DNA from: Syntrophomonadaceae bacterium
GTDB lineage: Bacteria > Bacillota > Syntrophomonadia > Syntrophomonadales > Syntrophomonadaceae
DNA: 13,888 nt
Direction of reading: 5' to 3'
Assembly: GCA_012522705.1 (NCBI GenBank)
Contig: JAAYJY010000326.1
Location: 1-13,888 of the forward strand
The position numbers and the translations under genes were made by a program. The notes below the pieces were generated by a model, which was not told where the DNA came from, made no database searches, and worked only from the letters and a program-made list of their open reading frames with translations. Of the stretch, positions 13,853-13,888 are shown piece by piece (position 1 is the stretch's first letter; the number at the start of each line of letters is the position of its first letter).

Positions 13853-13888
13853 TTCCGCATCTATGCTGGACGTGTCCAGGTAGGAACC
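13850..13888 (+). other. fusA: In-frame amber codon and continuing fusA frame
   Basis: TAG at 13850-13852 replaces the residue between T and F in the domain II segment KLT-x-FRIYAG, which in other EF-G proteins is usually aromatic (KLTFFRVYSG or KLTYFRVYSG). A single base change from a tyrosine codon (TAC or TAT) would produce it. The next twelve codons, to the window edge, still read as EF-G without a frameshift. Confidence 0.85.

Overview
The window reads as one continuous chromosomal block of the information-processing supercluster of a Gram-positive, Clostridia-like Firmicute: tuf end - rpmG - secE - nusG - rplK - rplA - rplJ - rplL - (unknown membrane protein) - rpoB - rpoC - L7Ae-like gene - rpsL - rpsG - fusA. 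All genes are on the + strand. Pointers to Firmicutes are the small L7Ae-family gene between rpoC and rpsL, an 80-residue single-span SecE, a beta subunit of about 1123 residues with Firmicute-type sequence in the rifampicin region, strong AAGGAGG-type ribosome binding sites, several GTG/TTG starts, and clear sigma-A promoters. A tuf gene directly upstream of rpmG, in addition to the usual place after fusA, would suit Desulfotomaculum/Moorella/Syntrophomonas-like lineages. Genus is not assigned.

Layout. 1-127 is the 3' end of tuf. A promoter at 161-190 starts a run of rpmG, secE, nusG, rplK and rplA with very short gaps. Between rplK and rplA lies a 68-base spacer that resembles the 23S rRNA site bound by L1. 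2474-2704 is a long leader with a mutually exclusive antiterminator and terminator, matching the known L10 leader; it controls rplJ-rplL, which end at a strong terminator (3686-3717). A gene of unknown function with a signal peptide and one membrane span follows (3783-4442). rpoB-rpoC have their own extended -10 promoter (4482-4510) and a leader hairpin. The str-type group (L7Ae-like, rpsL, rpsG, fusA) starts from a second promoter (11622-11650) that is nearly the twin of the rpoB promoter.

Together the genes make ribosomal stalk and core proteins, the RNA polymerase large subunits, the elongation/antitermination factor NusG, the SecE translocon subunit and the elongation factors: a growth-rate controlled unit with feedback at L1 and L10 and separate promoters for polymerase and str genes.

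The one serious anomaly is at the right edge. fusA carries an in-frame TAG at 13850-13852, at a normally aromatic position early in domain II, after which the EF-G frame continues to the end of the window. This is a true nonsense mutation, a sequence error, or a recoded codon. No mobile elements, CRISPR arrays, tRNAs or rRNAs were seen, and no gap without a gene exceeds 300 bases. Apart from the fusA stop, the unknown membrane protein and the leader RNAs, the region is conventional.
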